From contig NZ_JAIGNK010000001.1 in NCBI RefSeq assembly GCF_019711435.1, positions 248,001 to 312,000 of the forward strand: a stretch of DNA of 64,000 nucleotides, in the 5' to 3' direction. The DNA is from Qipengyuania polymorpha (lineage in GTDB: Bacteria; Pseudomonadota; Alphaproteobacteria; Sphingomonadales; Sphingomonadaceae). Every line of letters begins with the position of its first letter. Positions within the stretch are counted from its first letter, which is position 1. Both the position numbers and the translations under genes were made by a program. Shown one piece after another: positions 1 through 8,371 of the stretch. The notes under the pieces are model-generated. The model ran no database searches. It worked only from the letters and a program-made list of their open reading frames with translations, and was not told the DNA's origin.

Positions 1-573
1 GGGGGTGGCATAGGTGTTGTCGACCACGACCTGCGCGCCGCCCTTGTGGGCGACTTCACTGATGGCCGCGATATCGACCAGCCGCATGTTGGGGTTCGCG
101 GGCGTCTCGAAATAGACGACCTTCACCTTGTCGCTCATCGCCGCTTCGAGTGCTGCAGGGTCGGTCAGGTCGACATGCGTCACCTTCACGCCGAACTTGG
201 CAAGGCCGTGGCGGAAGAATGCGAAGGTGCAGCCGTAGAGCGTCTTGTCGGTGATGATTTCATCGCCCGCTTCGAGCAGGCTCCACATAACCGCGGTAAT
301 TGCGCCCATGCCGCTCGCCGTGGCGACGCCTGCCTCAGCGCCTTCGAGCGTCGCGATGCGCTGTTCGAGCAGGTCGAGCGTGGGGTTGGAAATGCGGCTG
401 TAGAAATAGCCCTGCTGTTCGCCTGCGAAGATAGCGCCGCCCTGTTCCGCGCTGTCGAAGGCGAAGGTCGAGGCCATGTGCATCGGCGGCGTGAGCGCGC
501 CCATGTTCTCCGCCGGGTCGTAGCCATGATGGATGGCGCGGCTGGAAAATCCGGACAGGGTGGAGCGACTCAT
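1..573 (-). CDS. megL: Methionine gamma-lyase, C-terminus cut by the window edge
   Basis: This is a PLP-dependent trans-sulfuration-family enzyme that would split L-methionine into methanethiol, ammonia and 2-oxobutyrate in the cytosol. Only the first 191 codons are present, read from an ATG at 573; the gene runs off the left edge. The N-terminal tail is followed by the YSRxxNPT active-site segment (about residues 58-65), a SGMGA loop near 87-91 and TLYGCTF with Cys115. That cysteine matches the one diagnostic of methionine gamma-lyases, as opposed to cystathionine synthases or lyases. The PLP lysine lies beyond the edge. An Lrp/AsnC regulator gene starts 117 bp away on the other strand, the usual arrangement for an amino-acid-responsive catabolic gene. 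O-acetylhomoserine or cystathionine enzymes are the alternatives but fit less well. Confidence 0.88.
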   Translation of the reverse strand, partial: MSRSTLSGFSSRAIHHGYDPAENMGALTPPMHMASTFAFDSAEQGGAIFAGEQQGYFYSRISNPTLDLLEQRIATLEGAEAGVATASGMGAITAVMWSLLEAGDEIITDKTLYGCTFAFFRHGLAKFGVKVTHVDLTDPAALEAAMSDKVKVVYFETPANPNMRLVDIAAISEVAHKGGAQVVVDNTYATP

Positions 574-652
574 GATTTGACCTCTTTCTTTGTGTTTGAG
601 GCCTTATACCGCAGCGTGTCTGGAATATCTCTGCAAAGTGTGCCACTCTTAC

Positions 653-666
653 TGCTGATATTAGCA
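653..666. promoter_or_regulatory. Imperfect palindrome, candidate Lrp operator
   Basis: TGCTGATATTAGCA is a near-perfect inverted repeat (outer TGCT/AGCA, AT-rich core) located 24 bp before the ATG of the Lrp gene, inside the divergent megL/lrp intergenic region. Lrp-family proteins bind AT-centred palindromes and usually autoregulate, so this is a reasonable operator candidate. The assignment rests on position and symmetry only. Confidence 0.35.
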
Positions 667-689
667 TAATCTGCCAATAGAGGGGCAAT

Positions 690-1139
690 ATGGACGCCAA
701 GGACAAACGCATCCTGCAGGAACTGCAACGCGACGGTCGCCTGACCAATGCCGAATTGGCCGAGCGGGTGAACCTGTCGCCGTCACCCTGTCTGCGCCGT
801 GTGCGCAATCTCGAAGCAGCGGGCGTCATCGATCGTTACGTCGCCATCGTCGACCGCGAGGCGGCGGGCTATCCGGTGACGGCTTTCGTGCAGGTCACCC
901 TCTCGCGCCACGACCGCGAGGTGGTGGACGGGTTCGAGAGGCGCGTGCGCGAGACCCCGCAAATCCTCACCTGCCATTTGATGACCGGCAGTTCGGACTA
1001 TTTGCTGCAAATCGTCGTGGCGGGGCTCGACGCCTATGAGGAATTCATGCGCGAGACGCTGCACACCACCCCGGGCATCGCGACCATCAACACCAGCTTC
1101 GTCTACGGGACCGTGAAGGACACGGTGGAATTGCCTTAA
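690..1139 (+). CDS. Lrp/AsnC family transcriptional regulator
   Basis: This is a 149-residue regulator with the standard two-part architecture. An N-terminal winged helix-turn-helix covers residues 1-60 (MDAKDKRILQELQRDGR start, then LSPSPCLRRVRNLE as the recognition region). A C-terminal RAM effector/oligomerisation domain covers about 65-145. Proteins of this type sense amino acids and usually control a neighbouring amino-acid gene. Its divergent neighbour is methionine gamma-lyase, so methionine or a sulfur amino acid is the likely effector (inference). The ATG at 690 follows an AGGGGCA ribosome-binding site. A second member of the family is encoded at 24509-24970. Confidence 0.93.
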   Translation: MDAKDKRILQELQRDGRLTNAELAERVNLSPSPCLRRVRNLEAAGVIDRYVAIVDREAAGYPVTAFVQVTLSRHDREVVDGFERRVRETPQILTCHLMTGSSDYLLQIVVAGLDAYEEFMRETLHTTPGIATINTSFVYGTVKDTVELP

Positions 1140-2350
1140 GGAGCTCCTCCCTCATCGCCGAAGTCGAGATTTTCGGCGAGGAATTGCAGGCCAATCGAAT
1201 ACATGCGCGGGCGCAGCATGTTGCCGTGATTGCCGTCCTCGTAAACTTCCATCCGGAACGGAATGCCGCGCTCGGACAGCGCCTTCACATAAGCGCTATT
1301 GCCCTTGACGAGGTCGGGTATTTCGAACTCGCCGTAGTCGATGAATATCGCTTCGAAGGATCGTAAAACCTCATCGTGCCGTTCGACATTGTACAGGTTC
1401 CAGTTCGCCCGGCGGCGCTCGAGCACCTCCTCGTCGATGACGTATCGCCCGGCTTCCTTGCGGTATATGCGGTCACCGTAGAAGGGAGGGTCGGACGGGT
1501 CGGGCGAATGCGCAGCGCCGGTTCCGAGCTCGATATTGAGCATGAAATCCTCGACCTTGCTGCCGTCGTGCGGCGGCATGTCATCGATCGAGTCCATGGC
1601 ATCGATGCGGGTGAAAATGCGCTGCCACATTGGCGCGATTTCGTCGCTGCCCTCAGCAAAGTAGGAGCCGAGCGACATGTTCGGGCCGAGGCAGCAGGGC
1701 GCCATCGCGTAGAGTGTGCTGAACAGTTCCGGATTGCGCGAAGCGATAAAAAGCGTGCCGTGACCACCACCCGAATGGCCCGCCAATGCGCGACTTTCCC
1801 GTCGCGCTAGCGTGCGGTAATTGGCATCGACGAAACCCACGACATCCTCGGCGATATGGTCTTCCCAATTACCTGTAATCGGGCTGTTCGTATAGAATGC
1901 GTGCTTGTAAACATTACGCGCCGAGGGGGCGACGAGGATCATCTCCGGCACTTCGCCGGATGAGAAAATCTCGTCGAGGCGATGCTTTTCCAAGATGCCT
2001 GCATGCCTGTAGAAATTGTCGGCTGACGGCGGACGTTTGGGAAAGTCGACCGAATTGAGCCAGGTGCGGTTCGTGCCGGAGAACCCGTGCAAGAGATAGA
2101 CGACCGGATATCGCCGCTCGCCGCCTTCGGAATAGCTTGGCGGCAGGTACACCGAGACCGGCTGTTCGAGCGCTTCTCCCGTCAAATTGCCCTCGAGCGA
2201 GGGCGCCGGTACCATCACCTCGGACAGTTCCCCCGCTTCGGATGAGGGTGCGCTATCCTGTGCGGACAGTGGAATCGGTGAAAACGCCACGATTGCTGCT
2301 GCAAGGGTGGCGTGCACCCGAGTGCCTAGCCGGTTTGTATGAAACTTCAT
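1136..2350 (-). CDS. Secreted esterase (esterase D/PF00756-like alpha/beta hydrolase)
   Basis: A 404-residue protein with an N-terminal Sec signal (about 1-31, ending LSAQ). A mature alpha/beta-hydrolase domain follows, carrying the oxyanion-region motif YLLHGFSG near residue 86-92 and the nucleophile elbow GHSGGG with Ser193. Family members hydrolyse carboxylic or feruloyl/acyl esters; the substrate here is unknown. I start it at the ATG at 2350, which follows GGGGAGAA and begins a proper signal peptide; an in-frame ATG at 2413 adds 21 residues before it and looks wrong. Its stop codon overlaps the end of the upstream lrp gene by 4 bp (convergent). Confidence 0.85.
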   Translation of the reverse strand: MKFHTNRLGTRVHATLAAAIVAFSPIPLSAQDSAPSSEAGELSEVMVPAPSLEGNLTGEALEQPVSVYLPPSYSEGGERRYPVVYLLHGFSGTNRTWLNSVDFPKRPPSADNFYRHAGILEKHRLDEIFSSGEVPEMILVAPSARNVYKHAFYTNSPITGNWEDHIAEDVVGFVDANYRTLARRESRALAGHSGGGHGTLFIASRNPELFSTLYAMAPCCLGPNMSLGSYFAEGSDEIAPMWQRIFTRIDAMDSIDDMPPHDGSKVEDFMLNIELGTGAAHSPDPSDPPFYGDRIYRKEAGRYVIDEEVLERRRANWNLYNVERHDEVLRSFEAIFIDYGEFEIPDLVKGNSAYVKALSERGIPFRMEVYEDGNHGNMLRPRMYSIGLQFLAENLDFGDEGGAP

Positions 2351-2360
2351 GACAATTCTC

Positions 2361-2385
2361 CCCGCGCGCAACTTAAACGCGCGGG
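2361..2385 (-). other. 5'-UTR hairpin overlapping the esterase ribosome-binding site
   Basis: CCCGCGCG (2361-2368) and CGCGCGGG (2378-2385) form a perfect 8-bp GC stem with a 9-nt loop. It lies in the leader of the minus-strand esterase gene and takes in the distal Gs of its Shine-Dalgarno sequence. The structure is visible in the sequence; a role in translation control is only a suggestion. The remaining 2386-2640 stretch up to lysK holds nothing I can identify. Confidence 0.3.
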
Positions 2386-2640
2386 CTCCCGATTCATTGT
2401 AGGCATGCGTCAAGGCGGGGCATGCGACAGCGTCCTGTCCTACCTTCGAAGGACCCGATAAGCAGACACCATGGCGTCACTATCCCGCGTATTTGCAATT
2501 CTCACTCGACGGGTATCCCAAGTTCCGGTCGATTTAACTCGCAGGACCGTGTTCCATGTGCTCCATCCTGTCGGGCTTGCCAGCGGCCTCTCCAACACTT
2601 CGCACTTGCAACACGCGTGGCGAGCGGCAAAGGGGATGGC

Positions 2641-4269
2641 ATGAGCATGACCGACCTTATCGAAGCCGCACGTGTGTCCAAGGCCTGGCCGTTCCAGGAG
2701 GCGCAGCGGCTGCTCAAACGCTATCCCGATGGCGCAAAGCCCGATGGCAGCCCGGTGCTGTTCGAAACGGGCTACGGCCCCAGCGGCCTCCCGCATATCG
2801 GCACCTTCCAGGAAGTGCTGCGCACCACACTCGTGCGCCGCGCGTTCGAGGCGATGATTGGCGCCAAGCCCGAAGACGGCAAGACGCGCCTCGTGGCTTT
2901 CAGCGACGACATGGACGGCCTGCGCAAGGTGCCGGACAATGTACCGAACCAGGCGCTGCTCGAGGCGAACCTGCACCTGCCGCTCTCCCGCGTGCCCGAT
3001 CCGTTCGAGAAGGGGCATGAGAGCTTCGCGGCGCACAACAACGCCAAGCTGCGCGAATTCCTCGATCGCTTCGGCTTCCAGTACGAGTTCATCGCGGCGA
3101 ACGACATGTACAATTCCGGGCGCTTCGACGATGCGCTGAGGCAGGTCCTGCGCAAGAACCAGGACATCCTCGACATCATGCTGCCGACGCTGCGCGAGGA
3201 GCGCCGCCAGACCTATTCGCCCGTACTGCCGATCTCGCCCTCCACGGGGCGCGTGCTGCAGGTGCCGGTCGAGGTGGTCGATGCGGAAGCGGGCACGATC
3301 CGCTTTGCCGACGAGGACGGTACTCTCGTCGAGCAGTCGGCGCTGGGCGGCATGTCCAAGCTGCAGTGGAAGGTCGACTGGGCGATGCGCTGGTATGCGC
3401 TGGGCGTCGATTACGAGATGTACGGCAAGGACCTGACCGACAGCGGCGTGCAGTCGGGCAAGATCGTCAAGGTGCTCGGTGGCCGCAAGCCCGAGGGGCT
3501 CATTTACGAGATGTTCCTCGACCAGAACGGCGAGAAGATTTCCAAGTCCAAGGGCAACGGTCTGTCGATCGAGGAATGGCTGCAATACGGCAGCGAAGAG
3601 AGCCTCGGCTTCTACATCTTCCCCAATCCCAAGAGCGCCAAGCAGCTCCACGTGGGCGTCATCCCGCGTGCGGTCGACGACTACTGGCAGTTCCGCGAAC
3701 GCCTCGCCGAACAGCCGCTCGACAAGCAGCTGGGCAATCCGGTGTGGCACCTCGCGCGCGCCAATGGCGGGTTCGAGGGCAGCGAGGCTCCGGGTGCGGG
3801 CGACAGCCTGCCGGTGACCTATGGCCTCCTGCTGAACCTTGCCAGCGTGCTGGGTGCGGAAGCCACCGAGGCGAGCCTGCGCGATTACCTCGCCAGCTAT
3901 ATCGGCGCCGACAGGATTACGCCGGAACTCGATGTGCTGATCGGCACGGCGGTTGCCTATACGCGCGACTACATCGTGCCGACGCTGTCGAAGCGTGCGC
4001 CCGAAGCAAACGAGGCGGAGGCGCTGCGCGCGCTCGACGCCTGGCTCGCCGAAGCGCCTGCCGACACCAGCGCGGAGGATTTGCAGACGCAGGTCTATGA
4101 AATCGGCAAGCGCGAGGAATACGGCTTCGAGAACCTTCGCGACTGGTTCAAGGCGCTCTACCAGACGCTGCTCGGCAGCGACCAGGGCCCGCGCATGGGC
4201 AGCTTCATCGCGCTCTACGGTATCGAGAACAGCCGCAAGCTGATTGCCGAGGCACTCGCACGCGGCTGA
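2641..4269 (+). CDS. lysK: Lysyl-tRNA synthetase, class I
   Basis: Charges tRNA-Lys with lysine. This is the class I (Rossmann-fold) enzyme found in archaea and many alphaproteobacteria, not the class II LysS. The signature motifs are PHIGT (residues 51-55, the HIGH motif) and KISKS (299-303, the KMSKS loop). At 542 residues it has family length. The open frame extends upstream to 2422, but the ATG at 2641 follows AAAGGGGATGGC and begins the conserved N-terminal helix; a second ATG six bases later is also possible. It stands alone between divergent and convergent neighbours. No second LysRS is visible in this window. Confidence 0.96.
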   Translation: MSMTDLIEAARVSKAWPFQEAQRLLKRYPDGAKPDGSPVLFETGYGPSGLPHIGTFQEVLRTTLVRRAFEAMIGAKPEDGKTRLVAFSDDMDGLRKVPDNVPNQALLEANLHLPLSRVPDPFEKGHESFAAHNNAKLREFLDRFGFQYEFIAANDMYNSGRFDDALRQVLRKNQDILDIMLPTLREERRQTYSPVLPISPSTGRVLQVPVEVVDAEAGTIRFADEDGTLVEQSALGGMSKLQWKVDWAMRWYALGVDYEMYGKDLTDSGVQSGKIVKVLGGRKPEGLIYEMFLDQNGEKISKSKGNGLSIEEWLQYGSEESLGFYIFPNPKSAKQLHVGVIPRAVDDYWQFRERLAEQPLDKQLGNPVWHLARANGGFEGSEAPGAGDSLPVTYGLLLNLASVLGAEATEASLRDYLASYIGADRITPELDVLIGTAVAYTRDYIVPTLSKRAPEANEAEALRALDAWLAEAPADTSAEDLQTQVYEIGKREEYGFENLRDWFKALYQTLLGSDQGPRMGSFIALYGIENSRKLIAEALARG

Positions 4270-4278
4270 GGCCCTTTC

Positions 4279-4947
4279 CTACACGTGCTTGCGTACGCGA
4301 TACCACTTCGTGAGCACGTATTTGGAACCCTCGATGACCGGCGTGCCGGCGTGCATCGTGTCCTCGGTCGGCGTGCCGTCGGGCTTGGCGTTGTTCCAGA
4401 TGACCAGCGCGCCGGGCTTGGGTTCGATCTTCGCGCCGACATGCGTGTAATGCGTGTGTCCCCCTTGGGGCACCTTGTTGAGGAAGGCCATGGCGGTCCA
4501 GCAGCGTTGTCCGCCGCGCTTGCGCTCTTCCTTCCAGTAAGGCTGGTCGGTGTAGAACCAGTCGTTATGCGGCTTGAATTCCTGCCCGGGCAAATAACGC
4601 TGGCCCTGTATTGCCTCGCCGAGGATTGCGGGCATGCCGAGCAATGCGTCGATGCGGTCCGAGACACCTTTTACGAAAGGGTCGCGCGGATGGAAATTGC
4701 CTGAAGAGGAGGTGCGGAAATTCTCGATATAGGCCGTCTCGTGCAGCTCGCTCGGCCGCGCGACGACGTCGATCATGGTGATGAAGCGACGGCATTCATC
4801 GGGTGTGAGGAAGTTCGACAGGACGAAAATTTCCGCCTTGTCGGTGGGAAGCTTGTAGATGCCGGGCACGGCCTCAAGTTTTTCGCGGGTCTTTGCGCCG
4901 ATGCGCTTCAATGCATCCTGGTCGGGAATCGTAGCTGTCTTCGTCAT
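4279..4947 (-). CDS. 2-oxoglutarate/Fe(II) oxygenase, prolyl 4-hydroxylase-like
   Basis: A 222-residue cytosolic protein with a prolyl 4-hydroxylase alpha-subunit-type catalytic domain. Iron ligands are His127 and Asp129 in the PHND motif and His199 in MHAGTPV. Lys209 in GSKY is positioned to bind 2-oxoglutarate, and TKWYR closes the domain. Such bacterial enzymes hydroxylate prolines in proteins (EF-Tu is a known target in Pseudomonas), but the substrate here is not evident. The start is placed at the ATG at 4947; the frame extends 12 codons further but without support. It ends 9 bp from the stop of lysK on the other strand. Confidence 0.87.
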   Translation of the reverse strand: MTKTATIPDQDALKRIGAKTREKLEAVPGIYKLPTDKAEIFVLSNFLTPDECRRFITMIDVVARPSELHETAYIENFRTSSSGNFHPRDPFVKGVSDRIDALLGMPAILGEAIQGQRYLPGQEFKPHNDWFYTDQPYWKEERKRGGQRCWTAMAFLNKVPQGGHTHYTHVGAKIEPKPGALVIWNNAKPDGTPTEDTMHAGTPVIEGSKYVLTKWYRVRKHV

Positions 4948-5052
4948 GCACTGCAGTGATAGCGAAGCGGGAAGCGCCTGCAAGACGGCATCTTGTGCGA
5001 AGGAAATGCGCCGCTAATCTCTCCCCTGTAAAAGGGACGGGAGCAGAAAGAC

Positions 5053-5604
5053 ATGACGAACATGGCACGCCGCTATTCCATCGGTGCGATGATTTTCCAC
5101 TGGGTGATAGCCATCGCGGTCATTGTGAACTGGCGCATCGCCGAGAATGCCGAACATGCAGAGATGCCGGAAAAGGCGGCCATCTTCGCTGACCACAAGG
5201 CGCTGGGCATCCTTATCTTGCTGCTCACGGTCGGACGCCTGCTGTGGCGCTGGACGCATCCGGTCCCGCCGCTGCCTTCTACCCTCGCCAAGTGGGAAGC
5301 GACTTTGGCGCGCGGGGTGCACATCATCTTCTACGTGCTGCTCATCGGCCTTCCCCTGGGCGGCTGGTTCGCCAACTCGCTGGCAGGGCGCGAAATCGAT
5401 ATGTTCGGCTTCTTCACGATCCCGCCGCTTCCCGTGGGCGACGATCCGGAGGCGGCCAAGGCGATCTTCGGCCTCCACGCGACGGGAGGAAGCGTCTTCA
5501 TCTACCTCATTGCGCTGCACATCCTCGGCGCCTTGAAGCACACTATCTTCGACAAGAATGGCGGCATTTTCCGCATGCTCCCCTTCGGCAAGGTGCCGGG
5601 CTGA
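5053..5604 (+). CDS. Cytochrome b561 family membrane protein
   Basis: A 183-residue integral membrane protein of the bacterial cytochrome b561 (CybB) family. There are four predicted membrane helices (around residues 12-28, 50-68, 89-107 and 147-166). Histidines suited to haem ligation sit near the helices: His16 in MIFHW, His48 in FADHK, and His142 and His156 in the last helices. The family transfers electrons from quinol and has been linked to superoxide or quinone chemistry in the inner membrane. It is monocistronic, and a hairpin region separates it from the convergent RcnB-like gene. Confidence 0.9.
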   Translation: MTNMARRYSIGAMIFHWVIAIAVIVNWRIAENAEHAEMPEKAAIFADHKALGILILLLTVGRLLWRWTHPVPPLPSTLAKWEATLARGVHIIFYVLLIGLPLGGWFANSLAGREIDMFGFFTIPPLPVGDDPEAAKAIFGLHATGGSVFIYLIALHILGALKHTIFDKNGGIFRMLPFGKVPG

Positions 5605-5617
5605 GGGCAAAGAAAAA

Positions 5618-5641
5618 CCCCCGCCGATTGCTCGGCGGGGG
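5618..5641 (-). terminator. Rho-independent terminator hairpin
   Basis: CCCCCGCCGA and TCGGCGGGGG form a perfect 10-bp stem with a TTGC loop. On the minus strand it is followed by a TTTTTCTTT run, so it best serves the RcnB-like gene that ends at 5702. It may also stop cytochrome b561 transcripts from the other side. It lies 14 bp past the b561 stop codon. Confidence 0.75.
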
Positions 5642-5648
5642 CCTTCAT

Positions 5649-5682
5649 GCCCTTCACGGTCCACTCTCACGCCGTGAAGGGC
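5649..5682. terminator. Second hairpin between convergent genes
   Basis: GCCCTTCACGG (5649-5659) and CCGTGAAGGGC (5672-5682) form a perfect 11-bp stem with a 12-nt loop, directly beside the terminator at 5618-5641. There is no clear U-run on either side, so it may support termination or stabilise the 3' end. Confidence 0.4.
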
Positions 5683-5701
5683 GGGGAAAGTCCCAAAGGA
5701 C

Positions 5702-6706
5702 TTACCAGAAGAAGTCGTAAATCACGTCGACCACTTCGCCGCTGTAGATATCGACCAGCAGCACGTCGTCGTAATAGCGGACCCAGCGATAGGGGCCGTA
5801 GACTTCGGGCAGGCGATAGCGCCAGGGATCTGCGATCCAGTAGCGGCTGCCGAAGAACAGGTTGCCGAGACGGAAACCGATGTTCAGGCGGCGATAGCGA
5901 TAGTCGCGATAGGGCGCGTAATAGCGACCGAGGCGGAAGATGCTGCGATTGGCGTGGCGATAGCGGTACCAGTCGTAGCGACGGTTGTCGCGCCAGCGAT
6001 GGCGGTCCCACCGGTCGTAATCGTGCCAGCGGCGGCCATCGTAATAGCGTGCGCGGCGGTCATGGTGGCGGTCACGGCGGTGTTCGGTCCGGCGACCATC
6101 GCGGTAACCGTCGCGATAGGCATCGCGGCGGATGCTGCGGTCCTCGCGGGCGTCCCGGCGGCGCTCGTCGCGGCGGCCTTCGCGATAGCCGTCACGGCGT
6201 GCCTCGCGATAGGTGCGATTGCGGTCGCCATCGCGGTAAGAGCGGTTGCGGTCACCCCGACGGTTGTCGTTGTCGCGACGGTTCCAGTCGCGGCCCGAAC
6301 GTTCGCGCGCTACTTCGGCGCGGCGCTCGCTGCGGTTCCACTCGCGACCACGGCGATCCGAACGGTCCTGGCGACCCTGCCTGCTTTCCTGTGCCCGACG
6401 CGCGGCTTCGCGGACAACGCGTTCACGGCCATTGCTGCGATCCTCGCGGCGCTCTGCCCGGCGTTCCTGCCGACGCTCGCCACGGTTGTCGCGGCGCTGT
6501 TCCTGTCGGCGTTCCGCGCGACGCTCGCTGCGACGTTCCTGGCGACGCTCGCTGCGTCGCTGGTCGTTGCGGTCATCGCGGTCGCGCTGGCTGCGCTGCT
6601 GGGTGTCGTTTTCCGCCGCTTCGGCGGCTGCAGGCAGGGCAGTGACCGCCATCGCAATCGCGAGGGCGCTCAGCGCACTGCCTTTCATCAGCTTTGTAAG
6701 TGTCAT
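5702..6706 (-). CDS. RcnB-family periplasmic protein with long Arg-rich repeat region
   Basis: A 334-residue exported protein. The signal peptide (about 1-31, ending AEAAE) is followed by some 200 residues that are almost entirely Arg, Asp, Glu, Asn and Gln in degenerate (D/E)RR(Q/S)ER units. The C-terminal RcnB-like domain (about 255-334) ends in the typical sequence RYYDDVLLVD followed by VVDVIYDFFW. RcnB in E. coli is a periplasmic protein affecting Ni/Co efflux; in sphingomonads such proteins are common and uncharacterised. I start at the ATG at 6706, which gives a good signal peptide; the upstream in-frame codons lack one. The repeat region generates long spurious frames on the other strand. 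Confidence 0.8.
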   Translation of the reverse strand: MTLTKLMKGSALSALAIAMAVTALPAAAEAAENDTQQRSQRDRDDRNDQRRSERRQERRSERRAERRQEQRRDNRGERRQERRAERREDRSNGRERVVREAARRAQESRQGRQDRSDRRGREWNRSERRAEVARERSGRDWNRRDNDNRRGDRNRSYRDGDRNRTYREARRDGYREGRRDERRRDAREDRSIRRDAYRDGYRDGRRTEHRRDRHHDRRARYYDGRRWHDYDRWDRHRWRDNRRYDWYRYRHANRSIFRLGRYYAPYRDYRYRRLNIGFRLGNLFFGSRYWIADPWRYRLPEVYGPYRWVRYYDDVLLVDIYSGEVVDVIYDFFW

Positions 6707-6864
6707 GGAGCGTATCCTTGTTACTCGATAGCCGCTCCACACCTGCGGCTTTGTTTCGATGTCGCACTTTGTATCACACCGGCCTGACCCGAAACTGAAC
6801 CGGACCTGCAGGTTTTCGTTCAGGTTCGGCTATTGAAAAATGAATGCGAACCGGAAGGTAGCAA

Positions 6865-7449
6865 ATGCGTTGGGTGAGCATGGAACGCACGCTCGAGGCT
6901 GTCAAAGCCGACATCATCCGCCTGCTGCACAAGGCTGCCAGCGACCGGAATTCCCCTATGCACACGCCCGTGATCGCAACTGCGGACGCCGACGCGCGCA
7001 TCATGGTTCTGCGCGCATTCGACGAGCGTGACTGGACCTTGCGATTTCATACCGACGCGCGCTCTCCCAAGTCCGGTGTCATTGGGGAGGAGGGACAGGT
7101 GGGCGTGTTGTTTTACGATCGCGACGAGAAAGTGCAGATTCGCTGCCGCGGGACGGGCCGGATCGAAAGCGCGTCGCAGCGGGCGCAAGCCGCATGGGAG
7201 AGCAGTGATGCCTATGCCCGCCGCTGCTATCTCGGCGCGGCTCCCGGCGAAGAAAGCGACAGGCCTTCCAGCGGCTTGCCGGAATGGGCCGAAGGCGAGC
7301 GCCCCACCGAAGAACAGCTTGCGCCGGCACGCGCGAACTTCGCCGTGCTCATGGTCACTCTCGCAAGCGTCGACTGGTATCATCTGTCGAATGATGGTCA
7401 CCGACGGGCGGTTTTCGAGAATGGCAAGGGACGCTGGCTGACCCCCTGA
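6865..7449 (+). CDS. Pyridoxamine 5'-phosphate oxidase-like flavin protein
   Basis: A 194-residue protein with the split-barrel FMN-binding fold of the PNPOx-like superfamily. It has an N-terminal helix followed by TPVIATADADARIMVLRAF, then the FHTDARSPK strand-loop that contacts FMN phosphate, and LFYDRDEKVQIRCRGTGRI. The C-terminal segment ends in a short GKGRWLTP tail. Many relatives are not vitamin B6 oxidases but reductases or haem-degrading flavoproteins, so substrate and pathway remain open. A good GGAAGG site precedes the ATG at 6865. The HTH-less LacI-like gene starts 82 bp downstream. Confidence 0.8.
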   Translation: MRWVSMERTLEAVKADIIRLLHKAASDRNSPMHTPVIATADADARIMVLRAFDERDWTLRFHTDARSPKSGVIGEEGQVGVLFYDRDEKVQIRCRGTGRIESASQRAQAAWESSDAYARRCYLGAAPGEESDRPSSGLPEWAEGERPTEEQLAPARANFAVLMVTLASVDWYHLSNDGHRRAVFENGKGRWLTP

Positions 7450-7531
7450 ATTTTGCGTTTCTTGACGAGATATTCACCTTCCGAAGCCATGATCCGGCCC
7501 CAAGAAACCAAATGCCGGGAGTTACAGGATT

Positions 7532-8368
7532 TTGTCAGGTCGCATTCTCATGCTGTTCGACAATTCGAACAGGGATTATGTCTCGCGCCTTCATTCGGGG
7601 GCCAGCCGCCATGCAGGCGCTGCGGGCCTCAAACTGCAGATGGAAAACGTCTACGGCACCGACAGGAAAGCGGAGGATCTGCTCGACGAGCCTGGCCTCG
7701 GCGGGGTCATCCTGACTGCACCGCTGTGCGATGACCGCCACCTCATGCTCCGCATCGAAGAGCGCAATCTGCCCTTCGCGCGGATCGCATCCATGCTCGA
7801 CCCGGGGCGCGGTATCACCGTGTCGATGGACGAGTACGAGGCCGCACGAGCGGTCACCAGCGTGCTGCTCGAGGCCGGCCATCGCCGCGTCGGCATCATC
7901 CGCGGGCCGCGTACGCACCTTTCCAGCATGCGGCGTTACAATGGCTTCGTCGCCGCGCTGGGTTCCAAGGGATTGAAGCCCGATCCCGAGTTGGTGATCG
8001 AAGGCGATTACACACGAGAATCCGGGGCGGAAGTCGGCGCGAAGCTGTTGGCTGCGAGGCCCACGGCCATCTTCGCCAGCAATGACAACATGGCGCTCGG
8101 CCTGTCGGAGGCCGCGCGCCGCGCCGGCGTGTCCATGCCGCAGCAGGTCTCGCTGGTCGGCTTCGACGATGACCCCTTCGCCAAGACGATGAACCCGCCG
8201 CTCACCTCGATCCGCCAGCCGCTGGAGGAAATGGGGGCCAAGGCTTGCGAACTGCTCGGCAATGCCCTTTCGGGCAAGGGGGCGGCCAAGGCGCATGCCG
8301 AAGTGCCGTTCCAGCTGGTCGAGCGCGCCTCGGTCGCGCCAGCCCCGGTCGCGCCTTCGCCTGCCTGA
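7532..8368 (+). CDS. LacI-family sensor domain lacking the DNA-binding domain
   Basis: 278 residues matching only the periplasmic-binding-protein-like effector domain of LacI/GalR regulators, with typical landmarks such as AGHRRVGIIRGP (residues 112-123), AIFASNDNMALG and VSLVGFDDDPFA. No helix-turn-helix precedes it. The only available start is the TTG at 7532. The 13 codons before it, back to an in-frame TGA at 7490-7492, still read like a LacI inter-domain linker (KKPNAGSYR). The missing HTH would need about 150 bp that is now occupied by the preceding gene, so a 5' deletion is likely. It may be a decaying gene or a free ligand-binding protein. It ends 3 bp from the convergent aminotransferase gene. 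Confidence 0.72.
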   Translation: MSGRILMLFDNSNRDYVSRLHSGASRHAGAAGLKLQMENVYGTDRKAEDLLDEPGLGGVILTAPLCDDRHLMLRIEERNLPFARIASMLDPGRGITVSMDEYEAARAVTSVLLEAGHRRVGIIRGPRTHLSSMRRYNGFVAALGSKGLKPDPELVIEGDYTRESGAEVGAKLLAARPTAIFASNDNMALGLSEAARRAGVSMPQQVSLVGFDDDPFAKTMNPPLTSIRQPLEEMGAKACELLGNALSGKGAAKAHAEVPFQLVERASVAPAPVAPSPA

Positions 8369-8371
8369 GAT

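Noticed and set aside
5954-6787. Very hydrophobic 277-residue plus-strand frame over the Arg-rich gene
   Set aside because: It is the frame-shifted complement of the Arg-repeat region; the Ala/Val-rich sequence comes from the repeated CGC/GCG codons and is not a membrane protein.
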